Part shown: positions 26,475-36,916 of the stretch, in pieces
How the letters are laid out: each line of letters opens with the position of its first letter
How positions within the stretch are numbered: position 1 is the first letter of the stretch
From: Glandiceps talaboti
Taxonomy: Eukaryota; Hemichordata; Enteropneusta; Spengelidae
Direction of reading: 5' to 3'
Length of the DNA stretch: 42,500 nt
Assembly: GCF_964340395.1 (NCBI RefSeq)
Contig: NC_135550.1
Location: forward strand, 12,230,908 to 12,273,407
Program-made: the position numbers and the translations under genes
Notes under the pieces: model-generated
What the model saw: the letters and a program-made list of their open reading frames with translations, nothing else
Databases searched by the model: none
Told to the model about the DNA's origin: nothing

Positions 26475-26532
26475 ATGTATGTATGTATGTATGTATGTAT
26501 GTATGTATGTATGTATGTATGTATGTATGTAT
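25983..26532 (+). repeat. 550-bp mosaic tetranucleotide array
   Basis: Order: GTAT (25983-26077), GCAT then GCGT (26078-26124), GTAT, GT (26138-26158), GTAT (to 26189), GT/GC mix (to 26230), GCAT, GTAT (26238-26366), GT, GTCT (26387-26473), GTAT (to 26532). The first GCAT/GCGT block and the later GC-rich block before GCAT are roughly mirror-ordered. Open frames up to 230 codons are translations of the array. Confidence 0.98.
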
Positions 26533-26859
26533 TATTTATCTATTTGTGACTTTTACCTTGTGATAATAAAAAAGTACATGTTCGCATGTTTTCGCATGCA
26601 TCAACATGATCGACGTTGGGTACGTTTCCGGAAGGAAATAGTTCCATGTAGGGTTGGGAAACTTATTAATGGCTACTAAATACGTCAAGGAAAACATTAG
26701 ATGATAGTAAAATAGAGCGGATTGGGAGAATTTGAAGTTGATAGAGATAATTCATAATTCGAATTTCCTTGTTATAAACACAAAAAATACCCCAAACTAG
26801 TTGTTTCGCCCACTCAATTATGGGCTAAGTTTAGGTACCGGTATATCTTTCATCCCAGT
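26533..26859. other. unassigned DNA
   Basis: No gene or repeat recognised. Confidence 0.55.
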
Positions 26860-27080
26860 TGTATATATAGGGACCCGGTAGGATAGAGCTCGATCGCATT
26901 GTGAAGAATGTAATCCTATTCGTCTATAAAGAAAGCAGGGAGTGTATGCAACCGGAGTTGAGCTGCTGTGCAGCTATCTAATCGGTCCCTACCTGGGTAA
27001 ATGTACTTATAAAAGAGCTAGCTCTGTGTACATAGCGAGTGTCTATATATAAACGTTTACATTATTATCATCATCAGATA
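26860..27080 (+). repeat. possible SINE-like segment with ATTATTATCATCATC tail
   Basis: A locally GC-richer ~200-bp stretch containing two small hairpins (AGCTGC-TGT-GCAGCT and GAGCTAGCTC) ends in ACATTATTATCATCATC, a simple-repeat end of the sort SINEs carry. I do not see convincing pol III A and B boxes and there is no second copy in this window, so this is a weak call. Confidence 0.2.
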
Positions 27081-27793
27081 TTAAATGGATGATCACATCC
27101 CGCTGTAGCTAGAACCATTTGTTTTAAAACTGTATTTTCGTTCGCTCTTAAATTGGTATGTTTGTAGTGGCGCGAGATAATTTCACTGTATAACGCTAAC
27201 TTCTCTATGCAACAGTACTATAAATTTGTTTTTGTCATTGCTTATTCGAAATCTGTTCTCATCAGAGTGAAAGTTTACATTTTGTATTAAAAGTGCTGTC
27301 AGATTAATTTGTCCTGGTAGAATAAATATAGTCGTTATGTTTGTTAGCCTGATCTAATTCTGATCGTTAATAAGAAGGCTTCTGAGAAGCAAATTCGTGT
27401 TTGTCTTACGTTCGCGATGATCCCAGACAGTGAGTGCACGTTGTCCTGTATAATAATTAGATAGAAGATACAGTGAGAGATACGTATACCTAAAACCCAA
27501 CGTGGATATCCTAAATGTAACATATACTCGATCAAATTTCTTTTCTCGAATGTCAATGAAGGATGAGGCCTACGCTGTCCATTGCCTTCTCATAATATCG
27601 TCTCATAGTATCACACAATGGCGCCACCCATGTCCAAAACAAGAAAGCATGACCATGTTCAGAAATCGGAAGAATTTTTCGATGGATGTTGAGAATTTTC
27701 AGAAATAATTTTGAGCGATAAGCAAAATGAGTGCCAACAATACGTTATTGCGACCACGTCTTTGTAAATGAACGTCCCAAAAAAATCCACTCA
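27081..27793. other. unassigned DNA
   Basis: Open frames at 27344-27556 (minus) and 27502-27708 (plus) are unrecognisable and conflict in strand. Confidence 0.55.
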
Positions 27794-28165
27794 CATGAAT
27801 ACATTTACATCAACCAATCAAGTCACGTTAATACATCTACGCCAACCAACCAATCAAGTCAAGTTAATACATCTACGCCAACCAATCAAGTCACGTTAAT
27901 ACATCTACGCCAACCAATCAAGTCACGTTAATACATCAACCAATCAAGTCACGTTAATACATCTACATCAACCAATCAAGTCACGTTAATACATCTACAT
28001 CAACCAATCAAGTCACGTTAATACCTCTACATCAACCAATCAAGTCACGTTAATACATCTACATCAACCAATCAAGTCACGTTAATACATCTACGCCAAC
28101 CAATCAAGTCACGTTAATACATCTACGCCAACCAATCAAGCCACAACCAACCCAGTCACGTTAAT
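27794..28165 (+). repeat. 32-bp CCAAT-containing minisatellite, homogeneous core
   Basis: Eleven well-conserved units; CCAATCAAG begins at 27814, 27850, 27882, 27914, 27940, 27972, 28004, 28036, 28068, 28100 and 28132. The consensus is ACATCTACRYCAACCAATCA followed by AGTCACGTTAAT. One unit carries a 4-bp CAAC duplication and one is shortened to 26 bp. Each unit holds CCAAT and the half-site CACGTT. No unique spacers separate the units, so this is not CRISPR. Confidence 0.97.
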
Positions 28166-28445
28166 ATACCCACATTGCCTGATCAAGGCGCGTCAGTTTG
28201 TTCAACCAATCAAGTCGTATTAGTTCACCTATATTAACCAATGGAGTTGCGCCAGTCTTCCCATATCATTCAATTAACAGTCACGCCATTCTGCTTTACT
28301 GCATCAATCATGGAGTCCTTTCTGCTTCCGTGCATCAACCAATCAAGGTTCGTTAATAAATTTACACCATCCGATCTACAGTCACGTTAGTTTTGCACAG
28401 ATCAACCAATCAAGTCACTTCAGTTTGCCTACACTAACCAATCGG
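28166..28445 (+). repeat. degenerate extension of the 32-bp minisatellite
   Basis: Scattered CAACCAATCAAG, AACCAATGGAGT, CAATTAACAGTCACG and CTAACCAATCGGGTC copies show that the array once extended to about 28445. Only the left part remained homogenised. Confidence 0.8.
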
Positions 28446-29206
28446 GTCTAGAAAGGGTTGGAGAGATGGAGCGAGAGCGAAAGACATGGAGAGATGTACA
28501 TGTCTATCGCAAACCGAAAATACACCCGAATATTGTGGCCGTATGTTTAATTTATCCAAACAGCTCTGGTTTGACGCTAGTTCATTGATACATGTAACAC
28601 CTTACAAACTATACAAACTATAAATCACTGATTCGGAGCTAATTTTGTATTGCATGGTATGAATGTTTTGGAATGTATATCATACCTATCGCACCACTGT
28701 CAGAAGAGGTCATTTTCCTGATACAAAAATAATCCATTTCAAATTGTTTTAAGTTCACAATGCTAAACCTGAGTATTTTGATATTTCACTTACATCTTTA
28801 CATAGAGGAGATCAAAAGATTTCTAAAAATGTATGGTTTATTGTGTGTTTAACATAAACATATCAAATAAAACGCAAACGAATGTGACATCCTCTTTTGG
28901 GCGGTCTAGTACCTTAAAGGAAATTTAAAGTCAATGTTCTGCCTTTGGAACACTTATTTGAACACTGCTGTCAACTTACCCTATGATTTGGGGGGATAAA
29001 ATACATAGCACCTCAGTAACTTACTCAGCTTTTAAAATATTGATGTGTTCAACCATTTTTAAAACAAGAGTTATGGAAAACCATCAAGTGGTGATATCAT
29101 GAATTTCTAATCACTTTGCTCTGACACCCTTTGTATTTGTATTTCCAATCAACTTAGCCGAATAATTTTACAAAATAAATGCACGTGACAGCCCAGTTAT
29201 ACCACA
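28446..29206. other. unassigned DNA
   Basis: The TAGTACCTTAAAG at 28909-28921 resembles the right end of dispersed repeat R3. No gene recognised. Confidence 0.5.
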
Positions 29207-29272
<66 letters not shown>

Positions 29273-29296
29273 ACTAACTAACTAACTAACTAAATG

Positions 29297-29342
<46 letters not shown>

Positions 29343-29343
29343 G
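29207..29343 (+). repeat. (TCTG)n-(TAAC)n compound array
   Basis: TCTG units to 29270, then TAAC units to 29343 with one AAATG interruption. The right flank (29344-29420) read on the minus strand gives CCTTTTCGGCAACATTG..., then TAGTTAGTTAG, then CAGA units. This resembles a retroposon 3' end with two consecutive simple-repeat tails, and shares TTGCCSAAAAG with the flank of the GAAT array at 5751-5761. Confidence 0.97.
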
Positions 29344-31131
29344 TTCAGTTGTATTTCAATCTACGAGGCGGCTAGATTAAACAATGTTGCCGAAAAGGCA
29401 TAAGAAGCAATATGTGAGATGAAAGATGATAATTTCATACGATTAGGCACGTATCTCGAGTATACTTTCATGTTCAATTTCAGCTTAACTTGTGTGTAAG
29501 GAATTTAATTGGTATTAAAATCACCCCTTGTTTGGTAAGTCACTATTCTTATCTAATAAAGTGTGGCCGGTCTACAACAAATTGTGGACCTCCACCAACA
29601 TTCGGGAAGTTTTAAAAGTGTGAACGAGGACGAATTTTGTGGCGGTGATTGACAAAAATCTTTTTAATTGACATCTAGGCGTTCAAGGAAGGTTTACTAC
29701 GAAGTGTATTGCTCGTTTACATTCTATGTGATTGATAAACATGCGTCAAAGTCGATGTGCATGCGTGTCCTTTATGCGGCATCTCGCTACACCGTTTTAG
29801 TCCTTTTTGTTTGTACCATTGAATATGAAGTCACCTTTGCGAATTACTTGTGTATAGGAAAGTAAAGCGTTTGACTGCAACAAGGTCTCCCCTGTTGCAG
29901 TACACACTTTCAATACAATACCTATGGAGTCTATGCAACGTATAGAACGTAAATGTGCTATCGAAGCAAATCGTGTTTTTTTTCATCTACTCATATCGAC
30001 AATGTCTTTCATCTGGTCTTTACAGCCTGTCCATTTTCAGTAACGCTACTAGAATTCCCTTATGACTGGAGATGCTATCCAATTTATGAAGTAGATCGAG
30101 CTAGATAACAGAGTAATGCGATGTCAGGTATTCCCGGAACAAATCCTTCAATCATAATGGCAAGTCTAATCTAATCTATGTGATCTTGTCTACAACTATT
30201 CTTAGATTGATTGTACTCGCTCATTTCAGATATGCGATGCATCAAATATTTCAGACTGTTCATTACAATTTGATCGAAAATTAATGCTGTTTAACTCTAT
30301 CTTTGAAAACAACTGTTTGATATATTCTATAAACACAGGAATTTTTTGTGTGTGAAGAGCGTCTTAATGTCGGGGGGACAAAACAGATACTAACCTTTCA
30401 TATAATTATATTCTTCTCTTTTATGGACCGCGTGGTCGTAAAATGATTTCCAATTTAGCAAAAAACCCGGCTTAATTTTAAGTGTTGAGCACTTAAGTTC
30501 AACAAGAAAGTAAATGCCCTTCTAATTCAAGAACACGGATTTACCCCGACCTCGATATTTCATTCGAATCAAGACAATTAGACGAAAAAGTGGGTCTATG
30601 GTATTTCAAAGGCGCCAATAAGGGAAGATCTATATATAATCGTAGACATTACACAAAATCCTCTTCAAAGTAGATTTGTTATTTTAATCAGTGGATATTC
30701 ACGTCAACGACGTTTTTGTAATCGCGTCATATTGTTTTATTTTGTTAATTTTAATTTTCTTTAAATTCGAAATAATTGTGAAAATAAAATGAATTGAATT
30801 TTATTAGTATTTCTGAAAGAGATATATTGAAATAAAGAAATGTTAGTTTGACATCATACAAAATGGTTTCTTATAAACCTAGAAGGCTTGAAATTGCAGT
30901 CTGGTGCACTGCTTAGGTAAATACTTGAGATTATCTTCGATCTTGAAAATCTTACCTGCATGCTATAAGTTAAGAATAATCGGGGTTTGTGGCCACAAAG
31001 TAGTCTCGACTCCAAAATAAGTCGTAAGGCAGATACTTATATGTGTATATACGTGGACACTGGGGATGGTATTAAAAATTCATTTATTGCACGAATAGAA
31101 TCAATGGATGACCTCGCAATATCTCTATGAG
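29344..31131. other. unassigned AT-rich DNA
   Basis: About 1.8 kb without a recognisable gene or repeat apart from the possible retroposon end at 29344-29420. Confidence 0.55.
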
Positions 31132-31151
31132 TCATAATTTCGAAATTATGA
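31132..31151. repeat. 20-bp perfect palindrome
   Basis: TCATAATTTCGAAATTATGA is perfectly self-complementary. No associated element or gene is evident. Confidence 0.9.
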
Positions 31152-31759
31152 TAAAACCGTAAAAGACAAGCTCATAGTTGCTGTACATATATAGGGATGT
31201 ATCCGATGGATTTTAAGGCATCGATGTCAGAAATGATGGAGTAAGTGACAAAAGCGACATGTACGAACATGCTGTTTTGAGAAAAATGCCATTTCGGGCC
31301 CTATGACTATGTCAAATTTAATTCACAATGTTTCCCCAGGATAATTTTGATGGCATCGGAGGAGAATAGCAAACTATAGGAAAATATCATCGGGGCTTTT
31401 GAGAAATGGGTAACATTTTGAAAATGTCGAAAAACAAATTACTTTTACTCGAGGCCCTTCATTTGGCTCTGTACTAATTGTAATTCGCATTTTGGCTAGT
31501 TATCTTTCAGAATAAAGGTTGTCCGTTTGTGAGATCAGAAATCACACATGAAGAAAATTAAATTGTTTAAAGTGAAAAATGGCATTCAGCCCTTTTGGGA
31601 ATAATATCTTCAATGTAAACATTTGGTGTTAGTTAGTGTATATATAGAAACAGATACTGCATAATACAAAAGGATATCGGATATACGCCAGTTCATGAAT
31701 ATGTCATTTATCACTGCTTTATGAAACAACTGTCATACAATGACTCCGGCCAGTTGTTT
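31152..31759. other. unassigned DNA
   Basis: ATGCCATT near 31286 and AATGGCATT near 31587 suggest weak terminal inversion, but the extended ends do not align well enough to call an element. Confidence 0.5.
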
Positions 31760-31885
31760 CAAAACTTTGTACGGTGCCCTCTGACTTTTTTTTATTGATT
31801 TTAACCAAGAATGGGTTTGAATTTTCGAAGCAACAGCAAAAGCTTTAAGATTTCTGTTCCCGAGCCTCCCTACTACCTTAATACA
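31760..31885 (+). repeat. dispersed repeat family R3, copy B
   Basis: Aligns with 16953-17079 through TTGATTTTAAC, CAACAGCAAAAG and a TACCTTAA end. A 78-codon plus frame starting at 31811 begins inside this repeat, which argues against it being a gene start. Confidence 0.6.
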
Positions 31886-32274
31886 CTGATAAACGTTAAT
31901 TACATCTTTGTTGGACGATCCCTCACGTTGGACACAACTTACGAAGTTTCTGACACCAAACCACTTTGTAATCAGATCCTGACACGGATTGAGATGATTC
32001 GGTTACATACTAGGTTCAATAACCATATATTTACTGCAAGTCGGTGATTACGTTAATTGATGACGAGAGACTCGTTGGAGACTGATTACATTGAGTACAC
32101 AACCGATTACATCCTTTCTCTGAAGCCGGATGTATTATTAACATTCTTTGGCGAAATAATCACACATAATGCAAACCAACTAAGGTTACATCAAATTGAC
32201 GGCGTCTTGTTTAAACTAGTGGTGAGGTATGTCATAGGAGATATATGGTAACAGAGTGTAATTTTTCGGTGGGA
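31886..32274. other. unassigned DNA with overlapping weak coding-like frames
   Basis: A plus frame at 32057-32251 has balanced amino-acid composition and a GTGAGG donor-like site near 32222, but no recognisable domain. No gene is called. Confidence 0.4.
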
Positions 32275-33052
32275 GTGTGCACGTGGTGCGCCTGGCAGCT
32301 AGCGTGCTAGGTTTTTAAATAGAACTATATGTACTTGATGGGGATATGGGAGATGCCTGATGGCAGAGTGAGACCTGATGAGAGGAGTTTTGGGTTGATG
32401 ATTGGAAAAAAGTACGTTGGGGCATGTGGAAGATGCTTGACAGCATGAGTGCTAGGTGTGTCATATAGAACTACAAAGTGGAGACATAAGAAGTGCCTGG
32501 GAGTAGAGTCCTAGGTTTGTCAGGAGAACCAATAGGTGGGCCATGGGAGATGCTTGACAGCAGAGTGCTAGGTTTGTGATGTGAAATACTGAATGGAACA
32601 TGGGAAATAACTGCCAACAGTGTGCTAGATTATGTGATTAGAACTAATGTAATGGCTCGAGGCAGTGAGATGTCTGAAGGCAACTTGGTAGGGTTAAGAT
32701 TAGAATCATAACGGGGACGGGGAATGTCTGACAATGGAGTGGGGAGGGAGTGTCTGACAACAACGGAATGTTAGGTTTGTGATTATAAATACTGGATGGG
32801 TATATAAGGGATGCTTGGCAGCAGAATCCCGGCTTTGCGATTAGAAATACTGAGCTGGGATATGGGAACTGCCAGATTGCAAAGTACATGGTCTGTGATA
32901 AGAAAGAAGTACTGAGCTGGGGGCATACCTGACTGCAGAGTGCTAGGTTTGTGATTAGAACTTCTAGAGGGCTATGGAATATGCCCGGTGACATAGTATT
33001 TGGTTGGTAATTAGAACTACTGGGTGGGATGTGGAACATACCTGACAGCAGC
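32275..33052 (+). repeat. ~57-bp minisatellite, subfamily A (TTTGTGATTAGAA type)
   Basis: Degenerate tandem units of about 56-58 bp with consensus parts GTGCTAGGTTTGTGATTAGAA, then CTACTGGGTGG, then GGGAGATGCTTGACAGCAGA. Because 57 is three times 19, frames stay open through several units: the 150-codon minus frame at 32644-33096 is a 19-residue-periodic shadow, not a gene. Confidence 0.9.
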
Positions 33053-33212
33053 GCTGAGAGTGGTATAGCTTGTCTACTGAAGAGATATGAATCCACAAAA
33101 CTCTTTCTAAATAGTGATAATGTAGTGGACCTGACACAGATCCAGGAAGTAGACAGGATATTTAAAGCTGAGAGCTATGTTTGTGAGCAGACCTACTTAC
33201 TGTTGGCATAGA
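33053..33212 (+). other. coding-like island inside the 57-bp array
   Basis: The 57-bp repeat stops abruptly after GACAGCAG at about 33052 and resumes at about 33213 with AATGACTGGTGGCAGAG. The ~160 bp between is unlike the repeat. It has one frame open from before the island to TAG at 33209-33211, encoding about 53 residues of balanced, acidic composition (SGIACLLKRYES early, DLTQIQEVDRIFKAESY later). I do not recognise the family. It could be a captured gene fragment, an exon whose introns filled with the array, or chance. The preceding sequence is not pyrimidine-rich, which weakens the exon reading. A GTGAGC at 33183-33188 is a possible donor. Confidence 0.3.
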
Positions 33213-33480
33213 TAATGACTGGTGGCAGAGTATCGTGTTTGTAATTAAAAGCACTATATAGGACACAGGCAAAACTGTACCTTTATCTTTAAAATTTCAA
33301 AGAGGCGACACTGGATGGGAGATACTTGACAGCTAGCAGGATGCTAGGGAGGAACTACCATTATATGGGGACATATAAGACACCTGACGAAGTTTGCGAT
33401 TAGAAATACTGGATTGGCATATGGGAGTTGTCTGGTTACAGAGTGCCAAGTTTGTGATCAGAAGTACTGGTTGAGGGCAC
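33213..33480 (+). repeat. ~57-bp minisatellite, subfamily A, resumed
   Basis: TGGCAGAGT..GTGTTTGTAATTA and later GAGTGCCAAGTTTGTGATCAG units continue the array beyond the island. A short non-repeat stretch lies near 33255-33310. Confidence 0.8.
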
Positions 33481-34290
33481 AGAAGATGTCTTATGGTAAA
33501 GTGCTAAGGTTGTTTTAAAGTAACTGGTGTAGACATTGGAGATGCCTGATAGCAGATTGCTAAGGTTGTGTTAAATCTGCTTGGTGTAGACATTGGAGAT
33601 GTCTGATAGCAGATTGCTAAGGTTGTGTTAAAACACCTGGACAGGACATGAAAAAGATATGCCTGATAGCAGAGTGCATGCTGGGGCTGTGTTAAATCTA
33701 CTAGGTGCTGACATGTGAGATGTCTTATTGCCTAGTGCTAGGGCTGTGTTAAATCTACTGGGTGTTGACATTGGAGATGCCTGATAGCCAGAGTGCTAGG
33801 GCTGTGTTAAATCTACTGGGTGTTGACATCGGAGATGCCTGATAGCCAGAGTGCTAGGGTCGTATTGATAAATACTGGGTGTTGACATGGGAGATGTCTG
33901 ATAGCCAGAGTGCTAGGGTCGTATTGAAACTACTGGGTGTTGACATGGGAGATGTCTGATAGCCAGAGTGCTAGGGTTGTTGTGATGTCAGAGTGCTATT
34001 GCTGTGTTAATCTTACTGGGTGTAGAGATGGGAGATGCCTTATGGCAGGGTGCTATTTCCTTGTTAAACTTTCTGGGTGTAGAGATGGGAGATAGCAGGG
34101 TGCTAGGGCTATGTTAAAACTACTGGGTGTTCACATATGAGGAATGTCTGATAGCATGAGTGATGGGATTGTTTTAAAACTACTGGATGGGGACATTGGA
34201 TGTGCCTTAAAACCAGAGTGCTAAAGGCATGTTAGAACTACAGGGTTTGAACATGGGGGTGATTGGCAGCAGACTTGTATAGTTGTGATA
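33481..34290 (+). repeat. ~57-bp minisatellite, subfamily B (GCTGTGTTAAAT type)
   Basis: More homogeneous units spaced about 57-59 bp, for example GATGCCTGATAGCCAGAG at 33776 and 33834 and GATGTCTGATAGCCAGAG at 33893. The consensus continues GTGCTAGGGCTGTGTTAAAT, then CTACTGGGTGTTGACAT, then GGGA. The variable segment between GCTAGG and CTACTGGG distinguishes it from subfamily A. It decays towards 34290. Confidence 0.93.
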
Positions 34291-35083
34291 AGAAGAACAA
34301 CGACCATTCATAAAACAGCTGTATTAAGTAAATTGGAAATTAGTGAGGATTGATATGCAGATTAGAATTAAATGTTGATTAAATCCATTCAGTAGTACAC
34401 GATTATGGGACTATTATCTCATACCCATCTTGAGTTGATGGTTGTCTTTACGCAAGACATGGAGACACAGAAAGATACAATCACTCGTTAATGCACTATT
34501 AATGCTGTGTCGAAAGACATGACCATTTTTTAAACTTCGGTAAACTGCAAGTCAATTAAATAATTAGGTTTCTTAACAGGTATTTGAAGTAAGGAAAGAA
34601 GTCCCGCAATTGGAAGATTTTACCGTCCATCTCTGAGTCAAGTACAGTAATGAGTTTTCTTTTGAAGTATTGGCCCAATATGCCCTCTTCACAGCACATT
34701 GCCGATTTTGACAACACACACAAAACACTTGACAATGACTCATTTCAGCTGAATCAATCGGGTCATCAGATCTGTCTATCAAATTTGCGCGTTGGGGCTT
34801 TCTTTATTTCACTATTATCTTTTAATTTGAACTCAGCTGTTCAATTTACACAATGGCACACTAGGAAATTGCGCCTGCGTTCTTTGTGCTAGTTCTCAGT
34901 ACGTATCATATATATGATAAGGATTCGTACAGTAATAACTGAAATGAAAAGACAAATACAATATATGTTTTCAGGCTTTCATACACGACTAATATTCAAC
35001 TTGAAAAAGATAAAAAGATGTGTGGGCAACCCACGTGACTCTATTATAGTTGTAAAGTTATCATATGACGATAATGATAAAGA
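34291..35083. other. unassigned DNA
   Basis: No gene recognised. Conflicting 60-80 codon frames lie on both strands near 34573-34892. Confidence 0.55.
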
Positions 35084-35103
35084 CTCTCTCTCTCTCTCTC
35101 TCC

Positions 35104-35195
<92 letters not shown>
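35084..35195 (+). repeat. (CT)n polypyrimidine array
   Basis: CT run of about 112 bp with two CCCT interruptions near 35102 and 35110. Ser-Leu and Arg-Glu frames are artefacts. Confidence 0.99.
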
Positions 35196-35198
<3 letters not shown>

Positions 35199-35577
35199 CT
35201 TTATCGGTACACTGACCCTCTGTGGAGCATAAAGTCCATTGCAGGATCTCTAAATACATAGGAGTAAAGTTGCAACCTCTATCATATCAGGTCCCTAATC
35301 ATACAGCTGGGTCGACTGTGGCAAAATCTTGCCCAAATACTTTAAACATTAAGAAACAAACGGCAGCGAACGAGGCTCGAACTAAACCAGTAACTTGCAG
35401 ATTTATCATGAATTCACAACAGATATTTCATGTAGAGAGAGGGGTTTTGACAACACTTAGGAGAAAATGAATTCAATTATATCTTGAATGGAAATAAAAA
35501 ATCTATTCAGATTTCCATTTCGTTATATGAATGTTACGTCTTTACGAAAACGTTTGGATCGTCCAAGGCAGTCTTAA
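35196..35577. other. unassigned DNA
   Basis: No gene recognised; ends at the TTAA (35574-35577) that borders the MITE. Confidence 0.55.
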
Positions 35578-35880
35578 AGTGGCCATATGAATGAGGGAAT
35601 TGGTATTTATTTTTGGATTTTTTTAATTTATAAAACAATTCTATCACGGCATCCTACTTGAGATATCAATGTGAAACGACAAAGACTGTGTTTGTAACTC
35701 AATACCTGTTGTAGCTCAATGTGTAAAAAGTGTGTTATTGTACGTACAATAACAAATATGTTGCATGTTTATTAATCTTTTGCAATGTTTTGAGTTACAC
35801 ACACGGACTTGGCATATTGGTTTAAAAGAATTGTTTAAAACTATGAAATAAATACCCAATCCTCATCCATATGGCCATTT
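35578..35880. mobile_element. TTAA-flanked full palindromic MITE, intact copy B
   Basis: A 303-bp element bordered by TTAA at 35574-35577 and 35881-35884. The termini pair: AGTGGCCATATGAATGAGG on the left; the reverse complement of the right end reads AAATGGCCATATGGATGAGG. Both continue to TTGG and TATTTATTT. Inward, TGTGTTTGTAACTCAATA pairs with the GTTTTGAGTTACACACA block. The centre is the perfect palindrome GTTATTGTACGTACAATAAC (35734-35753), so the element folds along most of its length. There is no coding capacity. The TTAA duplication fits the piggyBac superfamily by established knowledge, but family membership is inferred from flanks only. Confidence 0.88.
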
Positions 35881-35884
35881 TTAA

Positions 35885-36822
35885 ACGTCTTTAAAGTTGT
35901 ACATCGAAATGCACGAAGCTAATCGAAAATCTATCTTAATACACAAAATTGATATGTAGAGCCACAGGATGATGACTCGGAAAAGACATTCTGGCGATTA
36001 AATAGTATCTTGAACTTTATGTATGTGAGACACACATTTGTTATAAAGTCATGTTCACACTAGCCTTAATTAGGTAACTGAAACGGGAATTACAGAGCCA
36101 TCTGCGTCCACGGTAAAAATGAGAGGTTCGTTTAAGCTGAGAGTCTAGAAAAGTAACTTAATTCAGCTATGCCAATCTACAAAAAAGAAACAGTAATATA
36201 TTTAGTGAGATTAACTTATCATCGATTTTCCTTAAGCCAAACTGATAACAGAAGAATAGAGCTAGAATACAGAGAAGCTGTCAGGAATATCGGACCCCTT
36301 GCTCTCCTACTCTCAATTAAGTTGTATCTGCAGATGTGATGAGTATCCCTCGAAGTTTGTTGATTGGTGTGTGAGAGGGGAAGGGAAGGGAGAGATCTGC
36401 TCATGGCACGTTGGAATTGATTAAGAGTTAAGGACCATCCGAGCATGATCTATTTTTAATCGCCAAAATTGCACTCAAGTTTGGTGGTGAACATATTTAG
36501 GTAAGAGATAACTACATATTCACTTGTGACAGTCGCTTGTATTCATTTGGTCTAAAGGTGACTGCTCTAAAACTAGTACTGTTTCTGGCACTAGGCGTTA
36601 CTGAATAAAACGAGAGACAGGTTGGTGAATTTGATGTGGTGGGCAGGATTGGGGGTGAATTATATTATATTCATTCAAAATTTCTTTCTCAAAGAAATGA
36701 ATCGATTTTCGTTGTCTAGCATCCTGACTATAAATGGAATGTAGTTGTTCAGCTCCTGTCAGTAGCAATAAATATCGATTTCGTTAAAATTAGAAAAGGC
36801 TTTTAAATTTATCATCTTTTGG
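35885..36822. other. unassigned DNA
   Basis: No gene recognised. A 75-codon minus frame at 36219-36446 has no family resemblance. Confidence 0.55.
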
Positions 36823-36848
36823 TCGATCGATCGATCGATCGATCGATC
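36823..36848. repeat. (TCGA)n array
   Basis: About 6.5 perfect TCGA/GATC units. The unit is itself palindromic and contains CpG, rare for a microsatellite in AT-rich DNA. Confidence 0.97.
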
Positions 36849-36894
36849 AAACAAACTAACATGACATGTTTGGGAAGATGGTAGTGATAGCGAG

Positions 36895-36916
36895 GGGAGG
36901 GGGGGGGGTGTGTGGG
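36895..36916 (+). repeat. G-rich tract
   Basis: GGGGA followed by a run of ten G and TGTGTGGG. Confidence 0.85.

Noticed and set aside
25953-26679. Open frames up to 230 codons of Met-Tyr-Val-Cys and Leu-Ser-Val-Cys
   Set aside because: Translation of GTAT/GTCT arrays in several frames at once.
27794-28165. CRISPR-like array of ~32-bp repeats
   Set aside because: Units are contiguous with no unique spacers, no cas genes are nearby, and the context is eukaryotic.
31280-31610. Possible inverted-end element (ATGCCATT ... AATGGCATT)
   Set aside because: Only about eight bases pair, and the extended ends do not align.
31811-32047. 78-codon plus frame with reasonable composition
   Set aside because: Its start lies inside dispersed repeat R3, and no domain or splice evidence supports it.
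32644-33096. 150-codon minus frame with 19-residue periodicity
   Set aside because: The 57-bp unit is three times 19, so a frame can stay open across units; periodicity follows the DNA repeat, and units elsewhere break it.
35339-35400. tRNA-like T-arm wording (TTCGAGCC on the minus strand)
   Set aside because: No matching acceptor, D or anticodon arms at the right spacing.
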